The notes: generated by a model not told the origin, from the letters alone. A stretch of 64,000 nucleotides of DNA from Deltaproteobacteria bacterium (GCA_020633415.1 JACKDQ010000015.1:1-64000); one strand, 5' to 3'. Shown: positions 17,484-25,986, counted from the stretch's first letter. Program-made: numbers and translations.

Positions 17484-18289
17484 TTGCCTACCACTGCGCG
17501 GGTTTGATCGCGGTCAATCGTTCGGAGTTCGTCGAGGTGATGGCGATACCAGTTAACGCCGGCGTAAGCGCGGTTGATCTCGGCGATCTCAGGTCGCTCC
17601 TCAAGCAGCGCAAGAATGTCGCCCAAAGAGAACGGTGCGGCGTCGCTTCGGTACAGCGCCTCGTAGACCGCCCGGATCATCTCGTAGTCTTCGGCGTAGT
17701 CGATCGTGAACCGATGACTCATCGAATAGTCGAGGCCAAGCTCCCATTCGACGTTTGCCAAGCGGAAACGCGTGGGCTGTTCCCAGATAAAGGGTGTGGT
17801 GTGTTCCCGCTCGAGCGCACGCGTGGCTTCGCGATGTGCGGTTTCCAGCACAGCAAGTGGCATCACTTCGACATCGTTTCCGTCGGGATAGGTCGCTGGA
17901 TGGAGGTTGCTGACGAAGTCGACCGCTGCGGCGTTTGCGAGGTAATGGCCGATCACCCGATCGATCACCGCTGGGTCGATCAACGGGCAGTCCGAGGGGA
18001 TTTTGACCACTACGTCGGCGCCAAACGCTTGTGCGGCGCGATAGTGCCGGTCGAGTAGGTCGGTTGGGTGCCCGCGAAAGCAAGCGATCTGATGGGACCT
18101 GCACAGCTCGGCGACGGGGTCATCGCTGGCGTCGGTTGTCGTCGCCACCACAACTTGCGAGGGCGTGTGTGCCGCGCCAACGCGTTCAACCATGCGCAGC
18201 AGTAGCGGCTCGCCAGAAAGCGGCATCAATACTTTGCCTGGCAGGCGCGACGAACCCGTTCGCGCCTGGACGACGACCACGGTCTTCAT
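17480..18289 (-). CDS. SpsF/NeuA-type cytidylyltransferase
   Basis: A 269-residue nucleotidyltransferase of the CMP-sugar synthetase/SpsF group. It opens with VVVQARTGSSRLPGKVL, the nucleotide-binding loop, and contains KIPSDCPLIDP (about 95-105), the metal-binding Asp region. These enzymes activate acidic sugars (sialic, legionaminic or KDO-like acids) as CMP derivatives. With the NeuB-like synthase four genes downstream it forms the two-step core of a nonulosonate-type pathway. Four-base overlaps with both neighbours show tight coupling. Confidence 0.88.
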   Translation of the reverse strand: MKTVVVVQARTGSSRLPGKVLMPLSGEPLLLRMVERVGAAHTPSQVVVATTTDASDDPVAELCRSHQIACFRGHPTDLLDRHYRAAQAFGADVVVKIPSDCPLIDPAVIDRVIGHYLANAAAVDFVSNLHPATYPDGNDVEVMPLAVLETAHREATRALEREHTTPFIWEQPTRFRLANVEWELGLDYSMSHRFTIDYAEDYEMIRAVYEALYRSDAAPFSLGDILALLEERPEIAEINRAYAGVNWYRHHLDELRTIDRDQTRAVVGK

Positions 18290-19446
18290 GCGCGGCGCCT
18301 CCGCGGTTGCAGCTCGGCCGAAGATGGCGCATTTCGTTCGGTTTGGATCGGCGCCTCTTTCGGCTCAAAGCCCCAATGTTCACGGCAAACGTCGCGGCAG
18401 ACGCCGGCGATCTCTCGGGCTGCGCGGCGGTTTTGTAGCGGGGTCAACTTGCGCAGTGTCTGCAGATCAAAGTTGCAGTGAACTTCCTTGCCAAGGGCAA
18501 GCGCGACGAAGGACAGCGTCGACCATTCGGCGATCAGCACGGCGCAGTTGGCGACCATCTCTTCGGCGCTGCCGGCGGTGTAGACCAGTGCGTCGGGGGC
18601 AATCAGGGCGATTTCGCGCGTTGCCCGATCATGTTTTTCGTTGGGGTGCAGCTTGAAGATCAGTTGCCGCCCGGCCGCGATCTCTACCGCTTGGCGCAAG
18701 AGAGCTTCTCGATCATCCGCTTTAAGGGTCTCGCGTCCATCGGATGTACAGACCAGCACATAGTCGTGATGCGGAAAGTCGTTTTCCTGGTAGCGCGCGC
18801 AGTCATCGAAGTTCGGGATGCCCGTTACCGCGATGCGCTGCGGATCGACGCCCTCTTTGACAAAATGATCGCGAAAACCCTCGCTCGCTACGCAGAATTT
18901 GTCGAACAGTCCACTCTGTCCGGTCATCGCCGTACCGCCCCACCAGCGCGGGAGAAACGGTAATCCGCGGCAAATCGGTGTGAGCCACCAGTGCGGGTCG
19001 ACTGCTCCTTCCTGAACGGCGACGAGCGGTTTGTCGCAGGCGTTCATCGGCAGTACAAGGTCCGAACAGGTGACGACGAGGTCGTAGTCGAAACGCGATC
19101 CATCGAGATCGATCGGGCGGTTGTTTCTTCGCAGGTGGGCCAAGCACCGGCCCTGCAGGCGGCTTCCACCGATCGTTCGCTCTTGAAAGCCGAGCAAATA
19201 CCCCGCGCGCATCAAGAAGCGGTCGGAGTAATAAGGAGCGAAATAGCAGTCGAAGTCATCGAGCTGATCGGCAACGGCTTCCATCTGGGTGGTTTGATTG
19301 ACGGAGCCGCAGATCAGCAACGCACGCGGGCGCCGGCCGATGGGGGGCGTTAGCGCCGCCTTGCGCGCGCGCCAAACCCAGCGCTCGGCAGCGTAGCGAA
19401 TGCCGAAAAAGGACATGGCAACCGCGGGTAAGAGTGCCAACCACAT
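18286..19446 (-). CDS. Glycerophosphotransferase/glycosyltransferase-like protein (surface glycan)
   Basis: About 386 residues when started at ATG 19446, where a hydrophobic N-terminal anchor (WLALLPAVAMSFFGIRYAAE) begins; the frame is open to an ATG at 19548 that would add 34 basic residues. The C-terminal half has the GT-B-like pattern of CDP-glycerol glycerophosphotransferases and capsule transferases: LIFKLHPNEKH, then VLIAEWSTLSFVALALGKEV. It probably attaches an activated residue to a surface glycan at the inner face of the membrane. It appears to be the first gene of the ten-gene run, overlapping the cytidylyltransferase gene by 4 bases. Confidence 0.72.
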   Translation of the reverse strand: MWLALLPAVAMSFFGIRYAAERWVWRARKAALTPPIGRRPRALLICGSVNQTTQMEAVADQLDDFDCYFAPYYSDRFLMRAGYLLGFQERTIGGSRLQGRCLAHLRRNNRPIDLDGSRFDYDLVVTCSDLVLPMNACDKPLVAVQEGAVDPHWWLTPICRGLPFLPRWWGGTAMTGQSGLFDKFCVASEGFRDHFVKEGVDPQRIAVTGIPNFDDCARYQENDFPHHDYVLVCTSDGRETLKADDREALLRQAVEIAAGRQLIFKLHPNEKHDRATREIALIAPDALVYTAGSAEEMVANCAVLIAEWSTLSFVALALGKEVHCNFDLQTLRKLTPLQNRRAAREIAGVCRDVCREHWGFEPKEAPIQTERNAPSSAELQPRRRRA

Positions 19447-19571
19447 CACTTGTCTACCAGTCCGGCGTGCCTTTCGTTGGCGCAATGCCCTGATTGCAGG
19501 CCACCGCGCGTTGGTCGCGGGGGACGACCAACTGCGGCCTTGTAGCACATCGCTCTAGAACCTGTCACGGC

Positions 19572-19600
19572 TTGGCCTTGCGCGGAGGATCGCGTAAAGT
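19572..19600 (+). promoter_or_regulatory. Possible promoter for the flippase-like gene
   Basis: TTGGCC (19572-19577), a 17-bp spacer and TAAAGT (19595-19600) lie about 40 bases before the 19640 start, in the divergent gap. The -35 match is weak. Confidence 0.3.
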
Positions 19601-19639
19601 GCCGCTCGACGACCCTGACCTCGGCTTCAAGCGCTTAAA

Positions 19640-20713
19640 ATGAAAAGCAAAAAGACGATGCATCGCATTTTGCTCCACCTGCTGCTGAGCGGCTTGGGGC
19701 TGGCGCTTTTTGCATATCTCGTTATTTCTTCAGGTGTTAACTGGAAACAGCTTCGTGAACTGGATTTGGCCCCGCTAGGATTTTACTTCGTTTCCAGTAG
19801 CTTAGTGATTGTCTTCGATACCATCGGCTGGTATTACGCGGTGCGTCATCTCGCAATCCCCCCTTGGGGCCCACTGTTCGCTTTGCGAGTGGCGGGCGAT
19901 GCCCTAACCAACGGCATTCCGGGGGGCGTCGTGCTCGGCGAGGCCTACCGCGCCGTGATGCTGCGAGAGCGGTGCGGCCTTTCACTGGCTGACAACGCGG
20001 CGACGCTGCTTTTGATCAAGCTCGGACTCGGTCTTTCTCAGGCAATGTTTGTGACGATCGGCGTTGGACTGTGTTTTCCCCAGCTGCAGGCGCGTTCGAC
20101 TGAGCTGCTGGGCTACCCTGGGGCAGGTTTCGTCGCGCTTGGCGCGACCGTGCTGATGGCGCTGCTGCTGGTCGTACTCTTTCGCTTGTTGCTGCGCGGA
20201 ACGGCTTTTTCCAGCATGGCGCGCGCGTTGACGCGGCTGCCTCTGCCGGCGATCGGCAATTGGTTCGATCGACGCCGGGCGAGTTTCGAGCGCTTTGATG
20301 ATGGTTGTCGTCAGGCGGTTAACGGCAATAGTGCGAATCTGATTTGGACGTTCTTCTGGCTCTTCGTCGGATGGCTGGCGACGGCACTGGAAAGCTACCT
20401 GCTGCTGGCCGCCCTCGGCCTCAGCGCCGCCGGTTGGCGTCAGGCCTACGTGATCGAAGCCGTCGGTTCGATTTTTCGTTTGGTGTTCTTCATGGTCCCC
20501 TCTGGCATCGGCGGTCAAGACGCGACCCTGGTCGCGCTATTTCGGCTGTATGACCTGCCGCGCGAACAGTCCGGCGCATACATTATGATTAAACGGCTCA
20601 AGGAGCTGGTCTGGATCGGCGCCGGGTTGCTGCTGATCCCGCTCCTCGGCCGTCGTAGCCGCAGACGAGCCGAACACGCGCCGGGTGAGCCGTTGCGCGA
20701 GTCCGGTGAGTAG
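19640..20713 (+). CDS. Flippase-like lysylphosphatidylglycerol synthase TM-domain (UPF0104) protein
   Basis: A 357-residue integral membrane protein with about eight hydrophobic segments. It matches the LPG_synthase_TM family by its layout and conserved patches such as NGIPGGVVLGEAYRAVML and FMVPSGIGGQDATLVALF. No lysyl-transferase domain follows, so it is the membrane domain alone, which in other systems behaves as a lipid or lipid-linked sugar flippase. An ATG seven codons in (MHRILLH) is an alternative start. It is divergent from the glycan operon and overlaps the GT39-type gene, so it likely serves the same surface glycolipid. Confidence 0.85.
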   Translation: MKSKKTMHRILLHLLLSGLGLALFAYLVISSGVNWKQLRELDLAPLGFYFVSSSLVIVFDTIGWYYAVRHLAIPPWGPLFALRVAGDALTNGIPGGVVLGEAYRAVMLRERCGLSLADNAATLLLIKLGLGLSQAMFVTIGVGLCFPQLQARSTELLGYPGAGFVALGATVLMALLLVVLFRLLLRGTAFSSMARALTRLPLPAIGNWFDRRRASFERFDDGCRQAVNGNSANLIWTFFWLFVGWLATALESYLLLAALGLSAAGWRQAYVIEAVGSIFRLVFFMVPSGIGGQDATLVALFRLYDLPREQSGAYIMIKRLKELVWIGAGLLLIPLLGRRSRRRAEHAPGEPLRESGE

Positions 20714-22241
20714 CGATCCCGCAGCCACTTTGCTAGCCCAGCGCTGGTCGCGTTGGGCCTTGGCGACGATCGTCGTGGTCAGCTTGTTGCGGCTCGTGGT
20801 CGCTTCGCGGGTTGGGCTAGGCGATGCCGAGGCCTACTACTGGGTTTGGTCGCAGCAGCTCGCTGGCGGATATTTCGACCACGGTCCACTCGTCGCGTTC
20901 CTGATCCGGGCGGGAACCTGGTTGTTCGTCGCAGACAGCACGTTGGCCGTGCGCATGCCATTCGTTGTGCTCAGTGCCGTGACGATGTTCGTTGTCGTCT
21001 CGATTGCGCGCCGTCAACTCGGCGCCACGGCCCAAGGCCCGTTCGTCGGGCTGCTGCTACTGCTCTCGATGCCGATGTTCTTGATCGCTGGCGGTGCAGC
21101 AAACCCTGATGTGCCGTTCATCCTATTGGTTGCGGCATTCATCGCGTTGAGCCTCAAAGCAGTGGCGAGTGCGGGTCGAACGGTGTGGGTTGCAGCGGCC
21201 GGTGCTGCCCTCGGCCTGGCCTTTTGCGCCAAGTTCTTTGCCCTGCTGCTGCTGCCGGCGCTGCTGTTCGTAGCCCTGCGCGCGCCGCGCAGATCGCTCG
21301 CTGTTGTCGCCGCGCTGACTTCGGCGACGCTGTTTGCTTTGCCGCCGGTGATGTGGAATGTCGCCCATGGCTTTCCATCGCTGCGCTACCATTTCGTCGA
21401 GCGACACACCAGCGGCGTTGGCCTCTCCTGGGCAAACCTCGGCAAGCTGATTGGCGGCCAGATCGGCTACGTTTCGCCGTTGGTGTTGCCGCTGATGATC
21501 GCCGCGATCGTTGTCTGCTGGCGTCGGCGCGAGCAACCGCAGTACGCGCTGCTGCTCCGGATTGCGCTTCCGCTGCTCGGTTGCGGGTATCTACTGATCT
21601 TGCTAGTGCCATCCGCCGAGCCCCATTGGCCGGCTGCCGGTTACCTGCCGCTGCTGCCGGTCGTTGCGACGATGATGCCGAGCTGGTGGCGCCAACGTCG
21701 CGCTGTGCGCTGGCTCGTCATCGGCGCGGTTGCGCTGAGCGCGCTACTGGCTGCAGCATTCCATACCCACGTGCTGTCGGACGCCGTGGTCCGCCTAATG
21801 CCGACCTCATATCAACCGCGCTTTGACCTGGCGAACGAGCTCAGAGGATGGCCACGGGTAAGCAAGGAGCTTCGGCGGCTACGCTTGGTCTATCGGCGTA
21901 CCCGGCGGCCGATGCTCGTCGCGGGATGCCACTATACCGTTTGCAGCCAGTTGGCATTCGTGGCGAACCGACGCTTTCGTGTGCTTTGTCCTAGTCCACG
22001 TCGCGACCAATTCGATTATCTTCACGGAGGCGATGGACAGCAGCTGCGCGACGTCGATCTAATCTATGTTCGCGACGAACTGCGCTTTCCGTTTTCTGCG
22101 GCCGAACTCTATCGCTGTGGGCAGCTCAAAGAAGTTGGCCGTCTGCGTATTCGACGCGCGCTCCGAGTGGTTCGACGCTTCGCCTTTGAGCTGTGTCTCG
22201 ACTTCCAGGGACTCCGAGCCCAGACTTGGCCACCGCACTGA
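20685..22241 (+). CDS. GT39/ArnT-type membrane glycosyltransferase
   Basis: A 518-residue multi-spanning protein of the PMT_2 group. The catalytic acidic motif lies in the first periplasmic loop, GLGDAEAYYWVWSQQL, followed by GGYFDHGPLVAFLIRAG as in ArnT-like enzymes. The N-terminal two thirds carries 10-12 hydrophobic segments; the last 150 residues are a soluble domain. Such enzymes use polyprenyl-phosphate sugars to glycosylate lipid A, proteins or lipids on the periplasmic side. Starts are GTG 20685 (28-base overlap with the flippase-like gene) or GTG 20706 (8-base overlap); neither has a clear ribosome site. Confidence 0.85.
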   Translation: MSRCASPVSSDPAATLLAQRWSRWALATIVVVSLLRLVVASRVGLGDAEAYYWVWSQQLAGGYFDHGPLVAFLIRAGTWLFVADSTLAVRMPFVVLSAVTMFVVVSIARRQLGATAQGPFVGLLLLLSMPMFLIAGGAANPDVPFILLVAAFIALSLKAVASAGRTVWVAAAGAALGLAFCAKFFALLLLPALLFVALRAPRRSLAVVAALTSATLFALPPVMWNVAHGFPSLRYHFVERHTSGVGLSWANLGKLIGGQIGYVSPLVLPLMIAAIVVCWRRREQPQYALLLRIALPLLGCGYLLILLVPSAEPHWPAAGYLPLLPVVATMMPSWWRQRRAVRWLVIGAVALSALLAAAFHTHVLSDAVVRLMPTSYQPRFDLANELRGWPRVSKELRRLRLVYRRTRRPMLVAGCHYTVCSQLAFVANRRFRVLCPSPRRDQFDYLHGGDGQQLRDVDLIYVRDELRFPFSAAELYRCGQLKEVGRLRIRRALRVVRRFAFELCLDFQGLRAQTWPPH

Positions 22242-22255
22242 CGCGTCGCCGCGGC

Positions 22256-22780
22256 CTAGAGCGTTAGCATCGCGTGCGTCGGATATCCGAGCTTCTCTCG
22301 GCCGTTGAGCCCTTCGAGCTCGATGATGAACGCGCATTCAACGACCTGGCCGCCTTGCTTTTCGACCAGCTGGCACGCCGCACGTGCAGTGCCTCCGGTC
22401 GCCAGCAAGTCGTCGATGATCAGCGCGCGCGCGCCTTTCGGCAATGCGCCTTTGTGGATCTCCAATGTGGCGCTGCCATATTCAAGATCATACGAAATGC
22501 TCTCGGTCTCGCCAGGAAGCTTACCTGCCTTGCGTACGAGGTGCAGCGGTAGATCGAGGTGAAGCGCCAGTGGTGCGCCGAACACGAAGCCGCGAGATTC
22601 CACGGCGACGATCGCTTGCAGGTTTTGAGGTCGGTAGCGTTCTTCGAGCAACGTGATCGTTTGTCGCAGCGCCGCCGGATCGGCGAGCAGCGGCGTAATG
22701 TCGCGAAAGAGGATCCCTGGTTTGGGGAAATCCGGAATGTCGCGGATTGCGTTTCGAACCTGCTCGAGCCTTGGGTCCAT
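22256..22780 (-). CDS. apt: Adenine phosphoribosyltransferase
   Basis: About 174 residues. Converts adenine and PRPP to AMP in purine salvage, in the cytoplasm. FPKPGILFRDITPLL near the N-terminus, SRGFVFGAPLAL, and the PRPP-binding loop ALIIDDLLATGGTARA are diagnostic and complete. I start it at ATG 22780 (MDPRLEQVRN) because GGAG lies 6 bases upstream and the length then matches the family; the frame is open to 22861. It follows the M23 lipoprotein gene and ends 15 bases from the convergent GT39-type gene. Confidence 0.95.
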   Translation of the reverse strand: MDPRLEQVRNAIRDIPDFPKPGILFRDITPLLADPAALRQTITLLEERYRPQNLQAIVAVESRGFVFGAPLALHLDLPLHLVRKAGKLPGETESISYDLEYGSATLEIHKGALPKGARALIIDDLLATGGTARAACQLVEKQGGQVVECAFIIELEGLNGREKLGYPTHAMLTL

Positions 22781-22897
22781 CGGAGTCTCCATACTGATAT
22801 CCGGCAACACGGCTGCCTCGGTGAATATTCGCGATCGTAGTATTTGGCTATTAAACCGCAAAGCGTCGCGAAGGAACAGTAGGCACTTTGGGCTGAT

Positions 22898-23695
22898 CTA
22901 GCGCTTTGTACGACTGGCAACCGGGGCGAGACCTGTGCGACGTCCGGCGGGCGGTTGGCTGACGAAACGCAGCGGGTCGAGCGGCTCCTCGCCCCGACGA
23001 ACTTCGAAATGGAGATGGCTGCCACGCGCTCGGCCAGTCGAGCCGACCTCGGCGATCACCTGCCCTTTGCTGACGCGGGCGTTGCGCTTGACCAGGTTGC
23101 GGCGATTGTGGGCATAGACCGTGACGATGTTGTTTGCGTGTTGAATCAAGATCAGATTGCCGTAACCGCGCACATGACTGCCCGCATAGAGCACGACCCC
23201 ATCGTCGGCGGCGACGACGGCGGTTCCGGCGGGGGCCCCGATATCAATTCCTTCGTGGGGACGACCGTGACGCTCCCCAAAGCGTGAAGAGAGTCGCCCT
23301 ACTCCCACCGGCCAAAGCATCGCTGACTGATCACTGCTCGTCTGTGGCTGGAGCGGCTGCGCTTCCGTTGCTTGTGGCGATCGCGCGACGCTTGCTGTTG
23401 GATGCTCGCGGAGTCGCGGGCGCTCGATCCGAGCACTGCGCGGCACGAAGATCCAGCGCGCCGTGGTCAGCGCCTGATCTGCCTGCAGCCCGTTGAGTTC
23501 GACCAGATCACTCAGATGAAGCCGCTCGCGCGCGGCGAGCTGTGCCAGCGACTGGCCAACGGGCAGTTTCTTCCACTGGCCGGCCAGCGGCGGCAATCGA
23601 GCCGGCCGAGGCGACACGCAGGCCGTCAGCGTTAGCAGGAGGCAGCTGTACAGATAACATCGACGCACTGCTCCAATATAGCCGTCGAGCGTCAA
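22898..23695 (-). CDS. NlpD-like M23 peptidase lipoprotein
   Basis: Up to 265 residues. A lipoprotein signal (LLLTLTAC, Cys about 26) is followed by a LysM-like region (about 45-85, QSLAQLAARERLHLSDLVELNG) that binds peptidoglycan, a linker, and a C-terminal LytM/M23 domain. The zinc ligands are intact: HEGID (HxxxD) and SHLHFEVR (HxH). It is therefore potentially an active endopeptidase, unlike catalytically dead E. coli NlpD. The longest frame starts at TTG 23695; GTG 23668 is an alternative. It lies in the order surE-pcm-nlpD known from many proteobacteria. Confidence 0.88.
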   Translation of the reverse strand: MTLDGYIGAVRRCYLYSCLLLTLTACVSPRPARLPPLAGQWKKLPVGQSLAQLAARERLHLSDLVELNGLQADQALTTARWIFVPRSARIERPRLREHPTASVARSPQATEAQPLQPQTSSDQSAMLWPVGVGRLSSRFGERHGRPHEGIDIGAPAGTAVVAADDGVVLYAGSHVRGYGNLILIQHANNIVTVYAHNRRNLVKRNARVSKGQVIAEVGSTGRARGSHLHFEVRRGEEPLDPLRFVSQPPAGRRTGLAPVASRTKR

Positions 23696-23734
23696 GCGGG
23701 CGAATTTTGGGTCTCTCGCTCAATACCAGTGTGA

Positions 23735-24388
23735 TTAGCGCGTTCTGCCATAGGCGCCGCGGAGATCGACGAAACGGCACAACGTGTGGCGGGTTTCGTG
23801 GAACGAATCGCCGTCGCGCCGAAACAGCGTCAGCGTTTGGCTGTCTGGCGGACCCAGCGGAACGACCAATCGTCCGCCGTCGGCAAGCTGCTGTAGCAGC
23901 GGTGGCGGAACTTGAGGCCCGCCGGCGGCAACGACGATCGCGTCAAACGGCGCGCGCGATGGCAGGCCGAGCGTGCCGTCGCAAGCGTGGATCGTGGCGT
24001 TGCGTACACCGATGCGAATTAACGTTGCTGCAGCCGACTCCGCCAGCTCGGGGATGATTTCCAGACCGTCGACGTGCGCAGCCAATCTGGAGAGCACGGC
24101 CGTTTGATAGCCAGATCCTGCACCGACTTCGAGGACTCGGTCGGCGGGTTGAAGGCGCGCCAACTCGAGCGTGCGCGCCACCATATAAGGTTGGGAGATC
24201 GTCTGACCGTGGCTGATTCGCAGTGGCTGGTCGGCGTAGGCCCGCGTCAGCAGCTGATCTTCGACGAATAGATGGCGCGGCGTTTCTCGCATCGCCGCCA
24301 GCACCGCCGCGTCGCCAATACCTCGAGCGATCAGCTGGTCTTCGACCATCCGGTTGCGGAGGGCTTGCGCTGCTCGATCATCGGGCAT
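23735..24388 (-). CDS. pcm: Protein-L-isoaspartate O-methyltransferase
   Basis: A 217-residue SAM-dependent repair enzyme that methylates isoaspartyl residues in aged proteins. Family features: MVEDQLIARGI, TPRHLFV, then HGQTISQPYMVARTLE and the SAM-binding VLEVGAGSGYQTAVLSRLA (about 83-101). A ribosome site (AGAAGG) precedes ATG 24388. It lies between surE and the M23 lipoprotein gene, a conserved stationary-phase/stress grouping. Confidence 0.95.
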   Translation of the reverse strand: MPDDRAAQALRNRMVEDQLIARGIGDAAVLAAMRETPRHLFVEDQLLTRAYADQPLRISHGQTISQPYMVARTLELARLQPADRVLEVGAGSGYQTAVLSRLAAHVDGLEIIPELAESAAATLIRIGVRNATIHACDGTLGLPSRAPFDAIVVAAGGPQVPPPLLQQLADGGRLVVPLGPPDSQTLTLFRRDGDSFHETRHTLCRFVDLRGAYGRTR

Positions 24389-24425
24389 CGCGACCTTCTA
24401 TATCGGAGGCAGCTAGCGCCTCCCG

Positions 24426-25277
24426 TTAGCCCTGCGCCTCAACCTCTGCATCAAAACCGGAAATCGAGAGCTGCTGGTCCAAAAGATCTATTGCGGTCCA
24501 GTCGAGGCGCAGTGGGCTGACCGAAATCAAACCATCTTGGATCGCCTTGGCGTCGGTGCCAATCGGTTCAGGGCGGTCGAGAGCGGGACCGCCGATCCAA
24601 TAGTACGGGATGCCACGAGGATCGCGACGCGTGATGACTTCCCCGCGATAGACGCGAGCTCCGACGCGCGTTACGCGATAGCTGGTCGAGAGGGTCGCCG
24701 GCGCATTGACATTGAGCGCCGTAAGCGGTGGAAGGGGTTCATTTCGTCCGAGTAACTCCTCGGCGAGCCGCGCGGTGAACAGCGCCGTGTGAGCGAGCAG
24801 CTCGCCAAGGCGCAGATCCTCGCCTTGCATCGCATCCGCCCAATTGATGTGCCCCGGGCCTTCTTCATGGGGCTCGCTTTGGCTGGCGATCGGCAGCTGC
24901 TGCGACACGGCGATCGCCGCCACGCCCTTGAGCGCAGCCTCGGCGGCCGCGGCAAACGTGCCGGAATAGAATACGTCGGTGCCGAGGTTTAGCCCGAGGT
25001 TGATTCCGGAGATGACAAGGTCGGGCTTGCGCGGCAGCAACTGATGCATCGCCATAAACACCGCGTCGACGGGTGTGCCGGATACGGCGACACGGCCATC
25101 CTTTTCGGTACGCATACGCAGGGGTTCACCCAGCGTGATCTTGTGACTAACCGCGCTTTGTTGACGCGAGGGCGCGACGACTCTGATCTCGCCGAGCGGA
25201 GCGAGCGCTTGGATCAGTGCAGCTATGCCCGGAGATCGGATCCCATCGTCGTTGGTAATCAGAATCAGTGGCGCCAT
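24426..25277 (-). CDS. surE: 5'-nucleotidase SurE
   Basis: About 283 residues. Survival protein E dephosphorylates nucleoside 5'- and 3'-monophosphates. The N-terminal metal site LILITNDDGIRSPGI and SGINLGLNLGTDVFYSGT are diagnostic. I start it at ATG 25277 (MAPLILIT), where GGGGAG precedes; the frame is open to 25382 but that would run through the tRNA-Pro terminator and into the tRNA. The C-terminal 60 residues are somewhat longer than in E. coli SurE. First of the surE-pcm-M23 group. Confidence 0.95.
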   Translation of the reverse strand: MAPLILITNDDGIRSPGIAALIQALAPLGEIRVVAPSRQQSAVSHKITLGEPLRMRTEKDGRVAVSGTPVDAVFMAMHQLLPRKPDLVISGINLGLNLGTDVFYSGTFAAAAEAALKGVAAIAVSQQLPIASQSEPHEEGPGHINWADAMQGEDLRLGELLAHTALFTARLAEELLGRNEPLPPLTALNVNAPATLSTSYRVTRVGARVYRGEVITRRDPRGIPYYWIGGPALDRPEPIGTDAKAIQDGLISVSPLRLDWTAIDLLDQQLSISGFDAEVEAQG

Positions 25278-25293
25278 CTCGTCTCCCCGTCGC

Positions 25294-25332
25294 AAAAAAA
25301 GAAAGGGCGCCGCATTTTCGGCGGCGCCCTTT
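25294..25332 (-). terminator. Intrinsic terminator of tRNA-Pro
   Basis: A 12-bp stem (25302-25313 with 25321-25332, sequence AAAGGGCGCCGC) with a 7-nt loop is followed on the minus strand by a T-rich tract (TTTCTTTTTTTGCG). It lies between the tRNA-Pro gene and surE, separating their transcripts. Confidence 0.88.
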
Positions 25333-25336
25333 GCCA

Positions 25337-25410
<74 letters not shown>

Positions 25411-25421
25411 AGAGCACTTCC

Positions 25422-25450
25422 CTCTTAGCCTTGCTCAGGCTGACTGTCAA
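25422..25450 (-). promoter_or_regulatory. Promoter of tRNA-Pro
   Basis: On the minus strand TTGACA (25445-25450), a 17-bp spacer and TAAGAG (25422-25427) precede the tRNA by about 11 bases. Confidence 0.6.
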
Positions 25451-25513
25451 CCACCGTTGGTCTGCGGCCCGAGCGGACCCGTTATTTGGTGCGCGTCGCA
25501 CACGCGCTCGCGC

Positions 25514-25894
25514 TCAGCGCGGGTCGATATTTTCATCTTCCTCGACGAGGCCGATCAGCTCCAAGGCCTGGTCGTGAAGCCGGCCCAGCGCCTCGACAAC
25601 GTCTTCGTCGCTGGCCCCATGTGCGCGGCGCTCGGCTTGAATCTCGCGGATTCGACGGTTTGCGCCGGCGATGGTGTAGCCCTCGTCGTAGAGCAGGCGC
25701 TTGATCAACTGCAGCAGTTGAACGTCTTCTCGACGGTACAAGCGCTGGTTGGAGTTTGTTTTCTGCGGGCGAAGTGCGCGAAACTCGGTTTCCCAGTAAC
25801 GCAACACGTGGGCCTTGACGCCAAGCAGCTCGCTGACCTCCCCGATCTTAAAGAGCATCTTGTCGGGGATTTCGGGAGAGCCAGCGTCTGACAT
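25514..25894 (-). CDS. MerR-family transcriptional regulator
   Basis: A 126-residue protein. The N-terminal MerR winged helix-turn-helix is complete (FKIGEVSELLGVKAHVLRYW, then NQRLYRREDVQLLQLIKRLL), and a coiled-coil helix follows (about 75-115). No Cys metal site or effector domain is present. A MerR gene next to ihfA is a conserved neighbourhood in many proteobacteria; its targets are unknown. The start ATG 25894 is the only reasonable one. Confidence 0.92.
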   Translation of the reverse strand: MSDAGSPEIPDKMLFKIGEVSELLGVKAHVLRYWETEFRALRPQKTNSNQRLYRREDVQLLQLIKRLLYDEGYTIAGANRRIREIQAERRAHGASDEDVVEALGRLHDQALELIGLVEEDENIDPR

Positions 25895-25941
25895 AAATAA
25901 ACGTCTACAGGAATCCTTGCCCGCGATCGAGCCCGAAGCGC

Positions 25942-25986
25942 CGAAGATTATCTGCCCGAAGATTGCCTGCCCGAAGATTGCCTGCC
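25942..25986. repeat. Three tandem 15-nt repeats
   Basis: CGAAGATTATCTGCC is followed by two exact copies of CGAAGATTGCCTGCC (25957-25971, 25972-25986). They lie between ihfA and the MerR gene in non-coding sequence. A role as a binding array is possible, but slippage alone could produce them. Confidence 0.85.

Noticed and set aside
22781..22861. Longer start for apt at 22861
   Set aside because: ATG 22780 has a good ribosome site and gives the normal family N-terminus.
25942..25986. The tandem repeat as a CRISPR array
   Set aside because: The 15-nt units are contiguous without spacers and no cas genes are present.
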